Assembly (NCBI GenBank): GCA_031287285.1
Contig: JAITTC010000055.1
Location: 1 to 8,507 of the forward strand
Direction: 5' to 3'
Source: Christensenellaceae bacterium
Lineage (GTDB): Bacteria; Bacillota; Clostridia; Christensenellales; UBA1750
Length of the DNA stretch: 8,507 bases
A program made the position numbers and the translations under genes. Numbering within the stretch: position 1 is the stretch's first letter; the number at the start of each line of letters is the position of its first letter. The notes under the pieces were generated by a model that saw nothing but the letters and a program-made list of their open reading frames with translations, ran no database searches and had not been told where the DNA came from. Positions 5,084-8,507 of the stretch are shown here, piece by piece.

Positions 5084-5136
5084 GGCGGTGTCTTCCATCA
5101 TTCGAACAACCCTTATTTTAAGGAGGCTTCTTAATC

Positions 5137-8100
5137 ATGGGCAACAAAATGACCATCGATGGGAACACGGCTGCCAGTCATGTGGCGTATGCCTTCAGCG
5201 ACGTAGCCGCCATTTACCCCATCACCCCCTCCTCCCCGATGGCGGAATCCGCCGACGAATGGGCAGCCAAAGGGCAAAAGAACCTGTTCGGGCAGACGGT
5301 GCAGGTCACCGAGATGCAGTCCGAGGCGGGTGCCGCGGGCGCGGTGCACGGCTCCTTGGTGGCGGGCGCTTTAACCAGCACCTTCACCGCCTCGCAGGGC
5401 CTTCTGCTGATGATCCCCAACATGTACAAGATCTCTGGCGAGCTTCTGCCCTGCGTCTTCCATGTTTCTGCCAGGGCGCTCGCCGCGCACGCCCTGTCGA
5501 TCTTTGGCGACCATGCGGACGTCATGGCCTGCCGCCAGACCGGCTTTGCGATGCTCGCCTCAAACTCCGTGCAGGAAGCGATGGATCTTGCCCTGGTCGC
5601 GCACCTTTCGACCCTGCGCGCCTCGGTGCCCTTCCTCCACTTTTTCGACGGTTTCCGCACCTCGCACGAAGTGCAGAAGATCGACGCCATCGACTATGAA
5701 GACATGGCAAAGCTGGCGGACTTTGAAAAGGTCGATGCCTTCCGCGCCCGCGCGATGAACCCCGAGCATCCCCACCAGAGGGGCACTGCCCAAAACCCGG
5801 ATATCTACTTCCAAAACCGCGAGGCGGCCAACGGCTACTACGCGGCGGTTCCCGCGATCGTCGAAGAGGAAATGGCCAAGGTTTCGGCCCTGACCGGCCG
5901 CAAATACGGCCTCTATGATTATGTGGGCGCCCCGGATGCAGAAAACATCATCATCATGATGGGTTCCGGCGCCGAAGCCGCCGAGGAAGCCATCAATTAC
6001 CTCAACAAGCAGGGCAAGAAGCTCGGCCTTTTGAAGGTTCGGCTCTACCGCCCCTTCGCCGTGGCGCAGTTTGCCGCCGCGATTCCAAAGTCGGTCAAGC
6101 GCATCGCCGTTTTAGACCGCACGAAGGAACCCGGCACCCTGGGCGAGCCGCTCTACCTCGACGTGACCTCGGCCCTCAAGGAATCCGGCCGCGGCGAGAT
6201 CGCGATCTACGGCGGCCGCTACGGCCTTGGCTCCAAGGAGTTCAACCCCACCATGGTGGCCGCGGTTTACGCAAACCTTGAGCTCCCCTCGCCGAAGAAC
6301 CACTTCACCGTCGGCATCACCGACGATGTTTCCGGCACCTCGCTGCCCCTTGGCGCGCAGGTCAACGCGGCGCCCGAGGGCACCGTGGCCGCGATGTTCT
6401 ACGGCCTTGGTTCAGACGGCACGGTCGGCGCGAACAAGAACTCGATCAAGATCATCGGCGATCACACCGATAAGTTCGCTCAGGGCTACTTCAGCTACGA
6501 CTCGAAGAAGTCCGGCGGCATCACGATTTCCCATCTCCGCTTTGGCGACAGCCCGATTCAGTCGACCTACCTGATCGACGCCGCGGACTTCATCGCCTGC
6601 CACAACCCCTCGTATGTGACGCGCTACGACATGGTTTCGGCCCTTAAGGACGGCGGCACCTTCCTGCTCAACTCCCCCTGGAGCGCGGCCGAAATGGAGG
6701 AGCAGCTCCCCGCCGAGATGAAGCGCCTCCTCGCAAAGAAGAAGGCCAAGTTCTACAACATAGACGGCATCGGCATCGCGGCAAAGGTCGGCATGGGCAA
6801 CCGCATCAACACGGTCATGCAGTCGGTCTTCTTTAAGCTTGCGAACATCATCCCCTACGAAGAGGCCAGCGCCTACATGAAGGATGCCGCAAAGAAGTCC
6901 TACGGCAGGCGCGGCGACGCCATAGTCCAGATGAACTACGACGCGATCGATTCCGCAGTGGCCGGCCTGGTCGAAATCCCGGTGCCAGCCTCCTGGGCAG
7001 ACGCCGCCACCGGCGCGCAGCCCGTGAAGGTCCCGGCGACCGAATACTTCGATTCCGTCATCACCCCGATCCTGCGCCAGGAGGGCGACAAGCTCCCCGT
7101 TTCGGCCTTTGACCCGGCGGGCGTCGTTCCCACCGGCACCACGAAGTTCGAAAAGCGCGGCATCGCGGTCAACGTGCCCGAATGGCAGCTCGAAAAGTGC
7201 ATCCAGTGCAACCAGTGCTCGCTGGTCTGCCCGCACGCGGCCGTTCGCCCGGTCTTGGTCAAGGATGGCGACGAAATCCCCGCAGGGTTTGAAACCAAGG
7301 CTTCCTTGGCGCCGAAGGGCTACCAGTATCGCATCCAGGTCAGCCCCTTGGACTGCACCGGCTGCGGCAACTGCGCAGAAACCTGCCCCGCGAAGGAAAA
7401 GGCCCTCGTGATGAAGCCCCTCGCCACCCAAAGCGCCCAGGAAGCGAACTGGGACTATGCGGTGAGCGTTCCGGCCCCCGAGGGAATCGCCCCCACCACC
7501 ATCAAAAACAGCCAGTTCCTCCAGCCGCTGTTCGAGTTCTCGGGCGCCTGCGCAGGTTGCGGCGAAACGCCCTATATCAAGCTCATCACGCAGCTCTTTG
7601 GCGATAGAATGCTCATCGCGAACGCCACCGGCTGCTCCTCGATCTACGGCGGCTCCGCGCCGACCTGCCCCTACACGGTCAACGCCAAGGGCCAGGGCCC
7701 CGCTTGGGCAAACTCCCTCTTTGAAGACAACGCGGAGTTCGGCTTTGGCATGAACCTGGCCACTAAGCAGCGCCGCGCAAAGGCCGCGGCCGTTGCGGAA
7801 GCCCTGATCGCCGTGGACTGGACCCGGCCCGAGATCAAGGAAGCGGCAAAGCTCTGGCTCGAGAATATCGACGATGCAGAGGGTTCGAAGAAGGCGGCTC
7901 CCGCCTTGGTCGCGGCCCTTGAAGACGGCGTTGAGCCGGAGTGCGGCTGCGATGCCTGCAAGCTTGGGCGCGAGCTCCTCTCGATGAAGGATCTCTTCGT
8001 CAAGAAGTCCATCTGGGTCTTCGGCGGCGACGGTTGGGCCTACGACATCGGGTACGGCGGACTCGACCACGTTCTGGCCATGGACGAGGATGTGAACGTC

Positions 8101-8507
8101 CTGGTTCTTGACACCGAGGTGTATTCCAACACCGGCGGCCAGTCGTCCAAGTCCACCCCCACCGGTTCCACGGCCAAGTTCGCAGCGGCCGGCAAGCGCA
8201 CTCGCAAGAAGGATTTGGGCATGATGGCCATGAGCTATGGCTACGTCTACGTGGCGCAGGTCGCCATGGGCGCAAGCCAGGCCCAGCTCCTCAAGGCAAT
8301 CGCCGAGGCAGAGGCCTATAAGGGACCGTCCCTGGTCATCGCCTATGCCCCGTGCATCAACCACGGCATCAACATGGGCAAGACCCAAATCGAAGAAAAG
8401 CGCGCGGTCGATGCGGGCTACTGGCAGCTCTACCGCTATAACCCGGATCTCGCCGACGAGGGCAAGAATCCCTTCAAGCTCGACTCTAAGGAGCCCACGG
8501 CGGATTA
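5137..8507 (+). CDS. nifJ: Pyruvate:ferredoxin (flavodoxin) oxidoreductase, 3' end missing
   Basis: This enzyme decarboxylates pyruvate with CoA to acetyl-CoA and CO2, passing two electrons to ferredoxin or flavodoxin. The window holds 1123 full codons. The single-chain family has about 1170-1190, so roughly 50-65 C-terminal residues lie beyond the edge. The N-terminal pyruvate domain has YPITPSSPMAE (27-37, T30), E63 for thiamine activation and R113. Two [4Fe-4S] clusters use C688, C691, C694, C698 and C740, C743, C746, C750. The proximal cluster ligands are C805, C808, C833 and C1073. Thiamine diphosphate and Mg bind through GGDG (963-966) and NTGGQ (998-1002). All key residues are present, so it should be active; it is oxygen-sensitive in most anaerobes. 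The start is ATG at 5137 with AAGGAGG (5120-5126) ten bases upstream. Lysine codons are almost all AAG, a bias typical of high expression. Confidence 0.98.
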   Translation, partial: MGNKMTIDGNTAASHVAYAFSDVAAIYPITPSSPMAESADEWAAKGQKNLFGQTVQVTEMQSEAGAAGAVHGSLVAGALTSTFTASQGLLLMIPNMYKISGELLPCVFHVSARALAAHALSIFGDHADVMACRQTGFAMLASNSVQEAMDLALVAHLSTLRASVPFLHFFDGFRTSHEVQKIDAIDYEDMAKLADFEKVDAFRARAMNPEHPHQRGTAQNPDIYFQNREAANGYYAAVPAIVEEEMAKVSALTGRKYGLYDYVGAPDAENIIIMMGSGAEAAEEAINYLNKQGKKLGLLKVRLYRPFAVAQFAAAIPKSVKRIAVLDRTKEPGTLGEPLYLDVTSALKESGRGEIAIYGGRYGLGSKEFNPTMVAAVYANLELPSPKNHFTVGITDDVSGTSLPLGAQVNAAPEGTVAAMFYGLGSDGTVGANKNSIKIIGDHTDKFAQGYFSYDSKKSGGITISHLRFGDSPIQSTYLIDAADFIACHNPSYVTRYDMVSALKDGGTFLLNSPWSAAEMEEQLPAEMKRLLAKKKAKFYNIDGIGIAAKVGMGNRINTVMQSVFFKLANIIPYEEASAYMKDAAKKSYGRRGDAIVQMNYDAIDSAVAGLVEIPVPASWADAATGAQPVKVPATEYFDSVITPILRQEGDKLPVSAFDPAGVVPTGTTKFEKRGIAVNVPEWQLEKCIQCNQCSLVCPHAAVRPVLVKDGDEIPAGFETKASLAPKGYQYRIQVSPLDCTGCGNCAETCPAKEKALVMKPLATQSAQEANWDYAVSVPAPEGIAPTTIKNSQFLQPLFEFSGACAGCGETPYIKLITQLFGDRMLIANATGCSSIYGGSAPTCPYTVNAKGQGPAWANSLFEDNAEFGFGMNLATKQRRAKAAAVAEALIAVDWTRPEIKEAAKLWLENIDDAEGSKKAAPALVAALEDGVEPECGCDACKLGRELLSMKDLFVKKSIWVFGGDGWAYDIGYGGLDHVLAMDEDVNVLVLDTEVYSNTGGQSSKSTPTGSTAKFAAAGKRTRKKDLGMMAMSYGYVYVAQVAMGASQAQLLKAIAEAEAYKGPSLVIAYAPCINHGINMGKTQIEEKRAVDAGYWQLYRYNPDLADEGKNPFKLDSKEPTAD

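Noticed and set aside
4865..5101. An 80-residue N-terminal extension of the pyruvate kinase-like protein
   Set aside because: It would be translated through that gene's own -35 and -10 boxes and across the nifJ promoter. Its sequence is a basic, low-complexity shadow, and the GTG at 4864 has a suitable binding site.
6412..8388. A 658-codon open frame on the minus strand opposite nifJ
   Set aside because: It lies wholly antisense to a clearly coding, conserved enzyme. It has no ribosome binding site or family likeness, and its composition (many Gly, Asp, Val, His) is what the complement of GC-rich codons produces.
1..8507. Mobile element, CRISPR array, tRNA or a new multi-gene defence-type system
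   Set aside because: No transposase, terminal inverted repeats around genes, spaced identical repeats or tRNA-like folds were seen. All complete genes are recognisable housekeeping or metabolic types.

Overview
The window looks like an ordinary chromosomal segment from a fairly GC-rich anaerobic member of the Bacillota, most likely of the Clostridia. This is an inference. It rests on near-consensus SigA-type promoters (TTGACA/TATAAT with 16-18 base spacers), AAGGAGG-type ribosome binding sites, a Firmicutes-style L10 leader with a transcription attenuator, an ATP-type PfkA, and a single-chain pyruvate:ferredoxin oxidoreductase. No mobile element, CRISPR array, tRNA or rRNA was seen, and I found no clear new biological system.

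Layout, left to right. Bases 1-88 hold the last 28 codons of an unidentified plus-strand gene. It runs into a very long perfect hairpin (103-153) that can end transcription from both sides. Next is a minus-strand gene for an FMN-type split-barrel (pyridoxamine phosphate oxidase-like) protein (162-659), poorer in GC than its neighbours and with a leader that can pair with its own ribosome binding site. Its promoter (739-767) is divergent from the pfkA promoter (832-861). pfkA (899-1927, probably TTG-initiated) ends at a hairpin shared with the convergent rplJ-rplL operon (2017-2971, minus). That operon has its own promoter (3187-3215) and an approximately 170-base L10-type leader ending in an attenuator. 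Further right, still on the minus strand, are a Gfo/Idh/MocA-family oxidoreductase (3254-4228) and, 69 bases upstream of it, a free-standing pyruvate kinase C-terminal-domain protein (4298-4864) with its own promoter. Divergent from that pair is nifJ (5137 to the window edge), driven by a perfect-consensus promoter. It encodes about 1123 of an expected roughly 1170-1190 residues.

How the genes fit together. PfkA commits fructose 6-phosphate to glycolysis, and NifJ oxidises pyruvate at the other end, passing electrons to ferredoxin. The pyruvate kinase-like domain protein between them has no catalytic barrel, so it may sense or regulate rather than catalyse. The two ribosomal stalk genes sit among these metabolic genes and are separated from rpoBC, their usual downstream neighbours. 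The points most worth a second look are the lone pyruvate kinase C domain opposite nifJ, the dyad over the nifJ -35 box, the detached and attenuated rplJL operon, and the base-pairing leader of the split-barrel gene.
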